Origin: Sphagnum compactum
Lineage: Eukaryota; Bryophyta; Sphagnopsida; Sphagnales
Reading direction: 5' to 3'
DNA: 64,000 nt
NCBI GenBank assembly: GCA_965153455.1
Contig: OZ234498.1
Coordinates: 2,418,001-2,482,000 of the forward strand
Shown here one piece after another: positions 1 to 11,544 of the stretch (position 1 is its first letter; each line of letters opens with the position of its first letter). The notes under the pieces were generated by a model. The model had not been told where the DNA came from. It worked only from the letters and a program-made list of their open reading frames with translations, and ran no database searches. The translations under genes and the position numbers were made by a program.

Positions 1-1515
1 ATAACAGCAAGTCAAGACTGTAGACCATTGGAAAATGATGCCTAATTTGTGTTCCTCTGGCATTTGTGCATAACACTCAGAATGTGTTCTATCTTGAGTC
101 TGTATGTAAGGACCCAGGATTGGGCTTTTTGCTGGAATGCAGCAAATAGATTGCACACCAGAATTCAAAAACTGGCATATCCACAACCATTGTTTATATT
201 TGTAGTCAGTTTTATTTTGAAAACTGGCACTTCCATCGCAGTTACCGACAGCTACAGAGTTTAGCTACCACAACAAAATTGACTATAGTAAAGCTCAGTG
301 CACAACTGCTTCTCCATGACAGTGGCTCCAAAGTTCTGCAGAGAAAAACAGATCTTTGATGATCTGCACATTCCAATATCAGATCCCTAATAATATCTTC
401 TGTTAACATGTTGATGATGTACTTACCATTTATAGATTTTTCAGTTGACGTCATGACAACTTAGCTTCACATCCTCAATTTCGTCTAACAGGGATCCTCA
501 TACAACCTCCTATATTTTTTTCCAGATAGAGGGGGAACTCCCATGCAAAACCACATGTGCCCTTTCTTGGTGGTACAGCCCCAAGGACAGTCTTCCACAC
601 CCTTCCCTTAATCTCCGAGTTCCAAATTAGGCCTCTCAAAAGAGAGCGCACTCTGCCAGCTTTCAAAGATGCAGAGTTCAACAATTGTGACCTGGCAAAT
701 CAAGTAAAATTTTCATTACCAGATGTCTGAGATGTAGTGGCACAACAAAACAAAAGAAGGAAGAAACTTGAAGACAAGTACATGCTTTGAAATTCTTGGA
801 TAGAAAGAGGGGGCAGAGAGAGGGGGGCAACTCAACAATTTCACTTCCCAACCAGACATCCATGTGCACTGACCATCAAATTCAAATATCCTTGTCTAAT
901 CCTGAGGTTGATAGCCCACTTGCCCAACCAACAAAGGAACAGAAGGAATAAATCAATGTGAAGTAGAGGACAAACAGAACCTGTGTCACACATTGAATAC
1001 ACCCCATGCCGTTTTTTCTTTAACATGTTGTCACATGCATAATGACTAGATGGAAATCTGATATAATTCTAAGTGCTGAGAATTTCTCAATATTCATGGT
1101 AGTAGGGAACCTGAAAAGACTTTGGAAGTCACCTTATAATAAAGAAACAGCAACCATCGTTAATAAGAGAAAAGAGAAAACCTAACCGGAAAGAAAAAAG
1201 AAAGCCAGACCATGAAACAGAATTAATGAGCAATTCACAGTCTGTGCTTATGACCTTAGGGAATAAGACTAAAATAGAAAGGGAAAAAGGCCAGAAAGAA
1301 AAACCAACAAAAAAAATGAAAAGGAGAGAAAACAGAGAGGAGAGGAGGAAATGCCACACACCATTCATAAACACAGGCTGCTTTGCAGGACATTTTCCAT
1401 TACCAAATGTGGTCTACATTACATTCTGCATGCAAAAGGATTGCCAAATCAAGCGACTGATTGGAAGCTCACCTGACTCTTGGTGTATTGTCATGGCAGG
1501 CTCAAAGGTTGCACC
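1..1515. other. 3' flank of the macro-domain gene, no gene seen
   Basis: No reading frame here looks coding: the open frames are short, unspliceable into a recognised family and purine- or pyrimidine-biased (for example the A/G-rich stretch around 1160-1350). The right part presumably holds the 3' UTR and polyadenylation region of the macro-domain gene, which ends at 1516 on the minus strand. I see no RNA gene or mobile-element motif. Confidence 0.5.
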
Positions 1516-4266
1516 TTATTCTCCAGAACGGGAATTTGATGCTTTTTTCAGGTATGCCTCTGCTTCTGCAAGCCATGCATTCCATGTGCTTTCACTGAAG
1601 AGCACAAAGTGGACCTGCAAAATCAACAAAATAAGTAGCAAGATCATTTGCCAGGTCAACCAAATCAGGAGCATCTACAATTATAAATTGCTCAATACAA
1701 GATAGTTAGACTTTCCAAATTGTACATTCTGTAGTGAGAGTCAATCATGTCCAATATCCACACAGGAAATCCACAACAAGACTTTCAACGTAATACAATA
1801 TGTGGAAGCACATTACAGCTCATGTCACTTCAACCTGAATCTATGACCTAAATTACTCTTACTGCAGAACAGGACAAAAAGACTTACCTCCAATAGACCA
1901 CCTGAACTTTCTTTCAACGTTTGAATTGCAATTTTTGCTGCTTTCTTGTGTGGATACCTGTCATTTACACCTCTTGTTACTCCTTTCTAGAGCATCCATG
2001 AACACTGACCAAATTGCAGACCATCATCAATCTGAGAAGGAACAGAGGAACAGTACAGCTTGCTGCTTACGGTGAAGTTCGAGAACATATCTATGATATT
2101 GTGAAGAAAACTCCACAATTAACACTTTGAAGGAAACCATTATGTTGATTGAAGCAAAACCAACATGAACTTCAAAAAGGTGAACATGGTCATAAACTCA
2201 TAACCTTATGAGTGTCACTCACAAAGTATCAGAACATAGCAGTGACAAACATGGCAACCAAAACTAACACAGTGAGAATAACAGCAGTCACAACTGTTGG
2301 AGAATATTGCTACTAACCCATACACTCCACATGAGATGGCTGGAAATGCAATGTACTTCACACCAGCTCCAGTAGCCACAGCCACAGAGCTCCTGTACAC
2401 AGTTACAGTAAGATGTTATACCATTGACTGACACAAACAAAGCCACAATCAAGTTGCTTCCAACAAAAAACTACACAGTACAAACCTGTATAAAACAATT
2501 ATGGTCTCCCTCAGAAGTCATGCAATTGTTGATTCAAAGAAATAATACCTGTAAGCTTTAGCCAAAGGCTCTGCAGAAACCTCATCACTACTATAGATTG
2601 GCCCCACTGTGTGAATAACTTTTGATGCAGGAAGATTGAATCCTCTGCCACAGAGTACCACAGCTGTAATCATCACCCAACATATCCAGATGAAAAAATT
2701 AACTTCATGTCAAGAAACTCTGGAAATTAGTGGAAGAGCAAAAACAGGTGTAGCTGGTACCCTGTGATGACAGCAGAACCAGTTGGGCAGCGTACACCTC
2801 TTGTCACCTCTGGCACTGCATAGCATGCAACATACAGCTCGGGTCCTGCTGCACTGTGTATTGCTGCATTCATTAAGCAAAACAAGCAGTGCAATGTTAC
2901 AGAGGTATTGGTTGGTTACTCTTCCATAAGCAAAGTTTCTTTGAAGCGTTAATTCAATGATTCTATGTCGAGCTGAGGAATAAGTCCTATAAGTAGATAG
3001 TGGACGGATGGACAGCAACCCACTTTCACCATTAGGTCATTCAATTCAAACAGCTCCATGAACAGGAAAAACAAGCTCAATACCATGATGGAGTCATTGT
3101 ATCAGGATGCTTGAAATGACATCCATACCAACACAGATCTTAAACTTAAGAAAGAGGGTAATTGGCAAATTGGTCAAGTACAGCAAGAAAAGAATGTTCA
3201 ATGTGCAAACAATATTGTATTCAAATTAAGGGCATGATCATTACCTCCATCAACACCTCCCCCACCCAACATCGCTTCATCGGCAGCATTTACCTGCATT
3301 GAGTAACCAAACCGTTTCCTTTAGACAGTCAGACTGTTTTTTTTTCCTGTAGAATCGAATCGGAGGAGAAGCTTAGGTGTTTGCTACCTTAGTGTGACTC
3401 GGTGGCTCTTCTTCAGAGGAGTTCGCCTTCAGTCTTAAGCTATAATCGTCTCGTTCAACACTGAAATCAACGTGGAAAACATCTTTCGTGCTCCTAGACT
3501 CTCTGCACATCTATCTCCACAAACGGAAAGTGCGTACAAACCCTTTTCCCAGATATCTGAATATGGTGGATTGATCGACGACTTGCCGGGACCCCTAGGA
3601 AACCAGAACCGAGTGTGGGAGGAAGAGACAGGAAGTTCATCATAAAAGCATCAATCTTGGAGAGTGATGAGGACTTACAATAGCGTCTGTCTTTCCATCA
3701 ACAAACCATTTGGTAATATCCCCCCGATGAAGCGCCAGAGAGCACGAATCAGAGATTCGGAACCACTTTCCATCTCGTGCTCCCCGGTTCTCTCCGCCAG
3801 CCCCACCTGCTGCTGCTTCGCTTCTCCCTCCAGTCTGTGATATGCCACTTGCACCTTCCCACCCAGCTCCTCCTCCCCCCGTCGCCGACGACGAGCCTCT
3901 TTCCTCGTCGTCCAATCCCTCTCCTCCTCCCTCCTTAGCACAAATCATGCGCTGTACTACACCTCCAGCTTCACGCTCCTCCTCCTCCTCCTCCTCCTCC
4001 TCTTCTCCGTCCTCCTCTTCTTCCCTCTCCAGATCCTCATCGCCACTGTTTTGTCCTAAATCCTTATGCTTGCTGCTCGTCCGTATTCGACAACCAAAAC
4101 TCCAAACATGTGTCGACGAAAAGCCCTCACAGGAAACTGCAAAAGATGAAGACGAAGACGATGCTGGTTCTTGTTGCAATGAAAAAGAATCTGCTGGCCA
4201 ACCTGGGAAATCCGAAGCCATGCAGTCGTCGTCCACAGAACGCACGACATACGCAGGAGGAGCCAT
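1516..4266 (-). CDS. Macro-domain (ADP-ribose-binding) protein, MacroD-like, with long acidic N-terminus
   Basis: Seven exons in transcript order: 3679-4266, 3245-3293, 2761-2863, 2549-2644, 2318-2392, 1888-1957, 1516-1614. All junctions are GT-AG and the frame closes at TAA, giving 359 residues. Residues 1-170 are low complexity: a Ser run, an Asp/Glu stretch with about ten consecutive Glu, then Gly-rich sequence. The macro domain starts near residue 177 (HRGDIT, then DAI) and continues VNAADEAMLGGGGVDG, AIHSAAGPEL, RCPTG, GFNLPASKVIHTVGP, FPAISCGVYGYP. The Asn of VNAAD, the GGGGVDG loop and the phosphate-binding SCGVYG loop match MacroD-type domains that bind ADP-ribose and remove mono-ADP-ribose or process O-acetyl-ADP-ribose. 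Activity is inferred from the family. The frame stays open upstream to 4464, but that codon is GTG; the ATG at 4266 is the first in frame. No clear targeting peptide, so location is uncertain. Confidence 0.9.
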
Positions 4267-4384
4267 GGAAATATCAAGCGACAATTCGGGAAGATCGCGT
4301 CGTAGTGGAGGAGGACAAGGTGCAGGACGACGGATCGAAGAGAACGGCGCTGCTGCGAGTCCGCGACGAACACTCTGCGATGGA

Positions 4385-4600
4385 GAAAGCACGAGGTAGG
4401 CACAACAGTACGAGGAATCCAAGAGCGCTGCCGTTGCCGCGAATCCGGGACCAACGGAGAACACGAGGTAGTCGCGTCAATTGTTGCACGATCCGATGAG
4501 CGCTGCCGCTGGGGCGAGTTCGCGACAACTCTCCGTACCAGTGACAGCGGAGAACACGAGGTAGTCGTATCAATTGCAGGCGCAGTTGCATAACGTCTCA
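4385..4600. repeat. Degenerate tandem repeat in the macro gene 5' leader/promoter
   Basis: Two to three diverged copies of a block of about 60-90 bp lie just upstream of the macro gene start. Shared words are GCGCTGCCG, a GCGA(G/A)T(T/C)CG segment and GAGAACACGAGGTAGTCG followed by TCAATTG, seen around 4425-4485 and 4500-4575, with a weaker third copy around 4355-4400. The block lies in the expected 5' UTR or core promoter. A (GA)n/(GT)n simple repeat follows at about 4610-4635. Confidence 0.55.
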
Positions 4601-7600
4601 TGACTCCGTTAGAGAGAGAGAGTGTGTGCGTGTGTATTTTTTTGCCAATTTTGTGCTTCCGTGTAGCGCGGAACTTTCCATGGTAGAAGATCCCGCTTGA
4701 TGAAAACAGGTTTCTTCCGGCAGGCAAGGGACCTGAAAATACAAAGGAAAAAATCCAGGCAGTACTATATATAAGGCAATATGCTGTGGACCTCTCAGGG
4801 TGTGTGCCCCTAAGCTCCCACTCCATAATCCCTAACAGGGGTGTGCCTTACCCTATAGATATAGACATTAAAGACCTGCTTGATTTTCTTGGTCCCTGTC
4901 CCACCGTACAGGCACTGTGGGAACTCAGTTTGAAGAAGTGTGTATAGGGGCGGGGAATTAAGCTAGAGGCTGAAATGAAAGGGACATGGCAACTGTTGGT
5001 TGAGCTGTTTTCACCTCTTGAGTAGTGTTATCTCACATTGCCCCCATTGTCTTTTAGACTGTCACATTAGTTAGGCCCACTTTGGACTAGAAGCGGAGGA
5101 GGCCAAAATATTTTGGGGTCTAACAATGAGAAATTTGAAAACTTTTTGGCTCGTTGTTTGGCCCCTAAGTCATTAATGAAATATTATTTGTTTGGGGGCC
5201 AATGAATTCATGTGTAAAGCAATTGAAGCCAAAATGTAAGGACCAAGATTTCAACCCTTCGCATATGGTTTCATTTTTCAACTTTGTTTCCTTTCTCAAT
5301 CTAAACCCTAAAAAGCATACCACCCTGAATGAACATAGACACAAGACTCTTATAATTTTTGGGTTTTTTTGATGGCGATTTGATATGTTATTGTTATAGT
5401 TGTAACATTACAGCAACTTGCACTTCATCAACATTATAATGCAATGATAACGATGATCGTTTTCATTACGAAAGCAAATGTAATAACAAGGAAGAGATTC
5501 ATTAATGGATTCATAGAATTTGCATTCATTTGTTAATTTGTCAATTTTGTATAGCTGGAACAACAAATTGAACTTCTTATTGCATGCTTCAGATTTCCTT
5601 TTTAATTTAAGAATTGTTACCCCCAAGCAAACATGTAATTTCAGCCACACATGAACCCCTATACATTGAAATTGAAAGTTAGAAATGTTAATGTATGGGC
5701 CTTCTATTGTTTGAAAGTTAAAAATGTAATCAATTTAAGGCCAATGCCTTTTAAAAGCCCTAATTGGCATTGATCTGAATTTAAATTTTTACTTTTGCTT
5801 TTTAAATTCCAAATGAAGATGACTTGAAAAGCTTGGGACCAAGTTAGGGCCATAAAATGGTAGATTAATTTTTTTTTAAAATTCAGCTTTGACTCCTAGT
5901 GTAAAGCCCTTGGGGCTAATTTTAGTGAATGCACTGATATGAATGCTCGAGTTGACTTGAACTTTTGACTTTGATTCCTAGTGTAAATTGGGCCATAGTA
6001 TTATTTTTGCTTTCAATTTATTTATTTATTTGCATTGTCTCCCGAAAACATTGTGGAACTCATTTTGCAAGTATAGGGGATAGGGAATTAAACTTGAATG
6101 ATAATGCAAGTGCTACTTAAATTGTTACACCTTTTGAACAACTTTTTTTCAAATTGCCTCCCATTATGTTACCACTTTTTTTTGGGTCATGTTAGGTTAG
6201 GTCATAATCATACAACATCCATAGTTAATATTTGAACCTTATTATTTTCCAACCTAGTTAGAATTCTTTTTTTTTCTTTTGGTCATGTCAGGCTAGGTCA
6301 TAATCATAGAAGATCCATAACATAGCACAACCATTCATTTTTGTAACCTATATTAATATTCATTTATAACCTTTTGGAACTTGAATGTAAGTTATAAAAA
6401 AATAAAATTGTTTTGTTCTTCTTTTGTCAAGTTGTAATATTATGAGTTTTAAGTTAAAAAGCTTATATGAGTCTCCATAGTAAATCAATTTATTTGAGCT
6501 AACTATAATTATAGATCATTCACACCTAAAACTGAAGTAATGATAAACAAATGTCAAAAAAATTGCAAAATACAACAATCCATACCTAGTGCTATCAATA
6601 CCGCCAAAATTGACCTCACATTTGATGTGGTGGTCATTGTTAAAACAATGTTATCAGAAAATATAATATAACAAATCTTATAATTTCATTAAAAAAAAAC
6701 CAAAATGCACCAAAAACCAATTGTTAAATTACCAGACAAAAAATCGACCAAATAATATTGTGGCAAGTTATATTTCAAAAATTCAATCATGCATTGTTTC
6801 ACTTGCACGATCTTATGAAACTTTGTAGTATGGCTACAAAGTTTCACAACTAACATACTATAGAGCTTCAAGTGAAGTTCTTACTATAGTAGCTTCACAG
6901 TCATGCCTTTGTAAGTATTCATGACACTTAGGTAAACCTTCACAATGTTATGCAACATAACTTTCACAATATCAAGCATTGCAAAAAAGTTAACATGTTT
7001 TAACAACAAGGTGTCAACAACTTCACCTAGAAATTTAACAATGCGAAAAAAAAAAAAAAAACTAAGGTGCATGCATGTGCAATTTGTCATATTACAATAC
7101 AAACACAAATCTAAAGATGATTCAATAGTTAATTCATGGAATTTGTGGAAAGACATGAAGATGACATTAATTAAATGAAATTAATATTATTTCCAATTTC
7201 CAATTTTAAGGCATTACATTAATTCAAGTTTTGCATGTATGTTAGTTATGTTATATTCTTTTAATAATTCAAAATATAAAATTTTAGTTTGATCTTCCAT
7301 TTTCTCACATGTCAGTTTATTATATTTCAGTTATTTTTCCTATTTTTAATTATATATGAAGTAATACAAACAACAAATGAAAACATGAAATCCATAATGT
7401 ACATTCTTGAGATATTTCACATCAACAAGTTACACATTAACAATGGATAATCACATTTTTTTAGAAATATTAAGTACAATTCCATAAATAAATTGGCTAT
7501 GATTGTTTTTAGTCACATGAAACATGTCATATTGCATGTTAAAATATGCATGTCATATTGTCACTATCTTTAATCGCATTTGATTGGACATTGTCCATGT

Positions 7601-8371
7601 TTAAATGTCTATGACTATTTCATTGCTCAAATATTCCATGTGTAGTTTGGCATGTTTAATTTGACTATAATGTCATTTGTAATTAATCATATTAGACAAA
7701 CCTACTTGCCTTGTGATAGAAATAATCCTCATTAAAAGGTCTAGCATGCTTTGAAATCAAAAAATGCATACCATCTATGGCTCCTTGAATGCTTGGGAAA
7801 TGACAAAAAAAATAAAAATAAACCTTGCATTATTGCTTGCTTCTTGCTTCGAATAGGCCAAGCAACTACCTTTACAAAAAAAAATGTTGATTCCAATAGG
7901 ATGCGCCCTTGAGCAATTTTGTACAAAACACACATCATTTGAACCTCAACCAGAATTGCAAACTTATATTATGTGTTTTACTTTTGAATTAGGGACTTTA
8001 ATCAATCATCAATTTCCAAAAAAGTTTGTTTTTTCATTTGAGAATTTTGTAGCCAATGTTTGTTGTCATACTTTCTAAGGAAGAAGATCAAAGATTAGGT
8101 TGTTAACTTTAATTTATTAAAGATAAAGTGTTTCAATGTTGTATGCATGATTTGTCAATCATATTGGTTTTTATTGTATGCCATGATGTGCATGTATCAA
8201 TGTGCGCTAAAGGTTGAACCGTTAATTCATTATGATAATAACCTATACATTAGTATGACATGTCATGTTATATGACACATAGTAGAAAATTGCATAAAGT
8301 CACTCAAACATAGGAGTAAAACCTTGTGTTTGTTTGAAACACAAGTTAAAATACAAAAATGACACAAAAAC

Positions 8372-8523
8372 ATTGGCATACATTGGAGCTTAAGGGTTTA
8401 GGGAACCCTAAACACAAGTTAAACCCTAAACCCTAAACTTGGGTTCCTCTTAGCACCAGATTTGGTGCTAAACAAAGCTCCATGCTAAGTTTAAAGTTTT
8501 TTTTTTTTTTTTTTTGATGCCAA
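8372..8523. repeat. Foldback / MITE-like nested inverted repeat with telomere-like motifs
   Basis: Several inverted pairs nest around one centre. TTGGCAT near 8373 pairs with ATGCCAA near 8517. TGGAGCTT at 8384-8391 pairs with AAGCTCCA at 8475-8482. Internally, TTAGCACCA at 8450-8458 pairs with TGGTGCTAA at 8463-8471 across a four-base loop. Between the arms lie AGGGTTTAGGGAACCCTAAA and two CCCTAAA units. The nested arrangement resembles a small foldback or MITE-type element, but no target-site duplication was confirmed and no transposase is present. Confidence 0.4.
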
Positions 8524-8974
8524 GCTTTCACTACGGGTTATTCTAATGTACTACACACTACACCTTCATTGATGTTCAATGTTATGTCTTTTTTATGTAT
8601 TTGTTTTTCACAACCTTAAAATCATGTGGACTTTCTCTTGAGTATTGATATTATTTTCCAAATTTCACCCACTTTTATGAATAACCTTCATTTGAGAATA
8701 AACTGAAGATACAAAGAGTGAAATTAGGGTTCAATGAAAAGGCCAACTTCATGAATTTCTTCATTGTTGCAACATTCTCTTTTTGTATATGTTCCGATTT
8801 TCTATATCCTAGTTCGCTACTAATTGAATCTAGCTAGAGTAATTTTGTATGGTAGTACTTTCTCACAAAAGGTGGGACAACTAGTTTTCAATGCCCGTCA
8901 ATAGTAATTTTTACCAAAAGGTTGGACACAAAACAAGTTCGCAAATACCTAACTAATTTTTGTGTCCATTTCAT

Positions 8975-9085
8975 TTTCCCCTGGTTCCCAATGTGTTCTC
9001 ACTATGTTCCTTTTAAGTTCCCAATGGGTTCCCCCCTTGAAGTTCTCAATGTGTTCCCCAACATGTTCTCCATAGCACCACCCTA
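8975..9085. repeat. Degenerate GTTCCCAATGTGTTC minisatellite
   Basis: Words such as GTTCCCAATG and (T/C)AATGTGTTC(T/C)C recur every 12-20 bases across this stretch, with variants AATGGGTTCC and AACATGTTCTCC. It gives an open frame on each strand, but the encoded peptide is itself just the repeat and is not a gene. Confidence 0.5.
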
Positions 9086-9299
9086 CCTTTATCCCAATAT
9101 GGTTTGGCAAAATGTTGTCCACCTTTTCACCCATGCAGGTGGGCCAAAGGGGAGGAACTTTGTACTTCAAAATAGAACCTTCTTATGTTGGGGAGCCTCT
9201 AGAGTTTCAAATTTTTTTGAGTGATGGGCCATTTGTCTTGTTGACCCAAAAAAAATAAAAATTGAACTTGGGACTCTTACACCTATTACTAGTGATGTC

Positions 9300-9429
9300 T
9301 TACACCTTGCCTAATAGGTGTAAGACCTCACCTAGTAGGTGTAAGAGGTCTCTTGTAGGTGTAAGACCTCACCCCCCCCCCCCCCCCCAATTAACCCACC
9401 CTGGGGGTTTAGGGTTTAGGGTGGGTTAA
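9300..9429. repeat. Short direct repeats, C17 homopolymer and perfect 11-bp stem-loop
   Basis: The word AGGTGTAAGACCTCACC occurs twice with a third related copy, and an inverse form (CTTACACCT) lies just before. A run of 17 C residues (9372-9388) follows. Immediately after it, TTAACCCACCC at 9391-9401 pairs perfectly with GGGTGGGTTAA at 9419-9429 around a 17-nt loop holding GGGTTTAGGGTTTA, two telomere-type units. No coding potential is visible. Confidence 0.7.
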
Positions 9430-10508
9430 TGTCCTTAATTTTTTGCAAAGTCCTTTATGCATGGTAAGGGACACCTTCGGTGTTTCACAAGGGCTCAAAC
9501 TTGTGAAGCCCCTTAGAGCAATACTCTACCCTACACATAATGGTCACCTCATATTCTACGATAGATAAGGCCAATGGGCTATCACCTCATCTTAGACCCC
9601 TTATTTTGAGGAATACTCCCACCTCGGGGCCCTACCCTACACTCTTCTATAGGTTAAACAAACATATTTTTTGATCATTTTATATTAAAATTTTAAAAAT
9701 TGGGTCTTTGTTCAACTTATGGAGTGGGAAGCAATGTTTTTATTTTGGCAATTTTTTTTTGTTTCATTCTTGATTTGGTAAGCAAAATGTTAATAGAAAT
9801 TTGATTCATTAATAAGTTCACAACAAGATACAAATAGATTAAAAAAAAATCGAAAAGATGTCCCAAAAAAAAAAAAAAAACAAAACAAAAACATTGAAAG
9901 GGTGCAAAACAAACAACAAGAAACGAAAGAAATTATAATTGATGAAATTATGTCTATGGCTAAGTAATATAATTTCATGAATGAATTTGATTCATTAGCT
10001 ACAAGCTGAAAAGAATAAGGTTAATTTATATATAATTTTATGAAAAAAAATTCTTAATATTTGTAGGCCTTTTATAGGTGGGTAGCTGACAAAACCCTTA
10101 CCCTAAATTGTAAACGCCTTTTTTTTAAAGATTCCATGTTGAAAACTAGAATAATCCAAAATATTCTAAAATATTTCTCTAGTTTCCTTTCTTTGAAAAA
10201 AAAAAAACATTTCTTGAAAATTTCAAATGTTCTGGAAATAATAAAAATTAGGGTGGAAACTATACCAATGTATGATGGTATGGAAGCTTTTTTCTTTTTT
10301 TGTGGTTGCAAAATTTCGCCAAATTTCCAAAAAGTGAAAATAAAGGCAAACATTCTATCACAGTATTCTCTTTTCTTAATAATAAAATCGCCAAATTTCG
10401 AGATTTTTTTTTTCTTTTGGGCCACATTTGAATTCTGATTTTAATTTGGTATTATTTAAAAACTAGTTTTACTTATTTAGAGAGAGAGGATTTTCATTTG
10501 TTAGTCGC

Positions 10509-10594
10509 CACGTGAACGCTGCAAGATAATCTTCCACGTGTCGTCTTCTCATTCATTGATCTCAACGTCCGTTTGCAAGATATTTTGCCACGTG
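10509..10594. promoter_or_regulatory. Three G-boxes (CACGTG) upstream of the ISU gene
   Basis: Perfect palindromic CACGTG hexamers occur at 10509-10514, 10535-10540 and 10589-10594; the last two have the extended CCACGTGTC context typical of ABRE/G-box sites bound by plant bZIP and bHLH factors. They sit about 1 kb upstream of the ISU start codon and just upstream of the GC-richer stretch that probably holds the transcription start. Three copies in 86 bp of AT-rich DNA are unlikely to be accidental. Response to ABA, light or stress is inference. Confidence 0.6.
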
Positions 10595-10784
10595 TCAAGT
10601 TCTCTCGTGCACCGAGCTGAACCTAAGTTTGGTCGGCGTCAAGTTCTCTCTGTCTTCTTCGTTTGTTTGTTTACGTTTTGTTCGTTTTGGGATTTCTTGC
10701 GCTAATCTCCGCATCTACGTCGAGAATTGTTGTCGCTGAATAGATTTCTGCACCGCTGTGGCGGTCGGGTTTGCACCGCGAGAG

Positions 10785-11534
10785 GTCAGTTGCATTCAGC
10801 GCTTTCTTTCTTGCTTTCTTTTCTTTTCGTGATTTGCTTTGAATTTTGGTTTTGGCGGTCACTGTTTTTGGTCCTTGCTTTGAAAGCATGATGAATGTGA
10901 AGCCATAGGTTTTTAGGGTTTTGTGATTTTGTCGGAGTTCGGATTCTTGGGGGATTTCAGGCAAATATAGTTCAGTTGCTCTACATGCTCTGCTGGCTGG
11001 CTGCTTCCGGAGTTGGGATTTGCTTTGAATTTTTCATGTCTTTTTTGCGGAATTTGTTTTGGTGATCCTGTTTGGTCTTGATCGGTGACCATAGATTTTT
11101 TGGGTTTTGTTTTTTCGGAATTCGGGACCTTGCGGTTATGGGTTGGGGGGCAAGTTTGAGGTTCTGAATCCTGATGTGGTTTTCCCCAAGTGTCTGGTGT
11201 ATTTCTTCTTGAAGATTGTGTGAAAGACTTGTGCTGTTTTGTGGTGTAGTTTTCCAGCAAGATAGTTTGCACCTTGTCGAACGGATTCTATTGTCCCGTG
11301 TTTCAAGGATTTGGATTCGGCAGTATTTTGGAAGGTGGGTTTTTGGAGTTTGCTTCGACCTTTGTGGCATGGTAGCATAGTTGATTGTGGCAGGAGGAAG
11401 AGACTTGTACCTTCTCTTTTATGCCCTATTTGCATGGGCAAAATAGATGTGTATCCCTTGTTTTTCAATAGTATTGTGGTGTCTTTCACAAAATAACATT
11501 AAGTCGTGGATTTCCTTTGTGGGCTTTGTGTCAG
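10785..11534 (+). other. Probable 5' UTR intron of the ISU gene
   Basis: The AGAG/GTCAGT junction at 10784/10785 is a reasonable donor and GTGTCAG ending at 11534 is a good acceptor ten bases before the ATG. The stretch between is T/G-rich, intron-like sequence with no coding frame on the plus strand. A leader intron would link the G-box promoter to the coding exons. Without transcript data this remains a proposal. Confidence 0.4.
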
Positions 11535-11544
11535 GTTTGACATC

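Larger units (their letters stand above)
4640..10450. other. AT-rich intergenic region without recognisable genes
   Basis: About 5.8 kb of very AT-rich DNA full of homopolymer A and T runs. Open frames are short and have no family signature. Structured elements inside (a telomere-motif foldback, GTTCCC-rich repeats at about 8980-9080, short repeats of a TAGGTGTAAGACCTCACC word at 9300-9370, and a C17 tract with a stem-loop) are noted separately. I did not recognise transposase, integrase or reverse transcriptase motifs in this stretch. Confidence 0.6.

Noticed and set aside
3640-4464. Longer N-terminus for the macro protein beginning at 4464
   Set aside because: The codon at 4464 is GTG; no in-frame ATG exists upstream of 4266.
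3842-4499. Long plus-strand open frames opposite macro exon 1
   Set aside because: They are antisense images of the low-complexity coding exon (Ser/Pro runs opposite Glu runs) with no domain of their own.
10072-10438. Overlapping frames of 100-117 codons on both strands before the ISU promoter
   Set aside because: AT-rich DNA with A and T runs; Lys/Phe-rich peptides without any domain, and no splice context.
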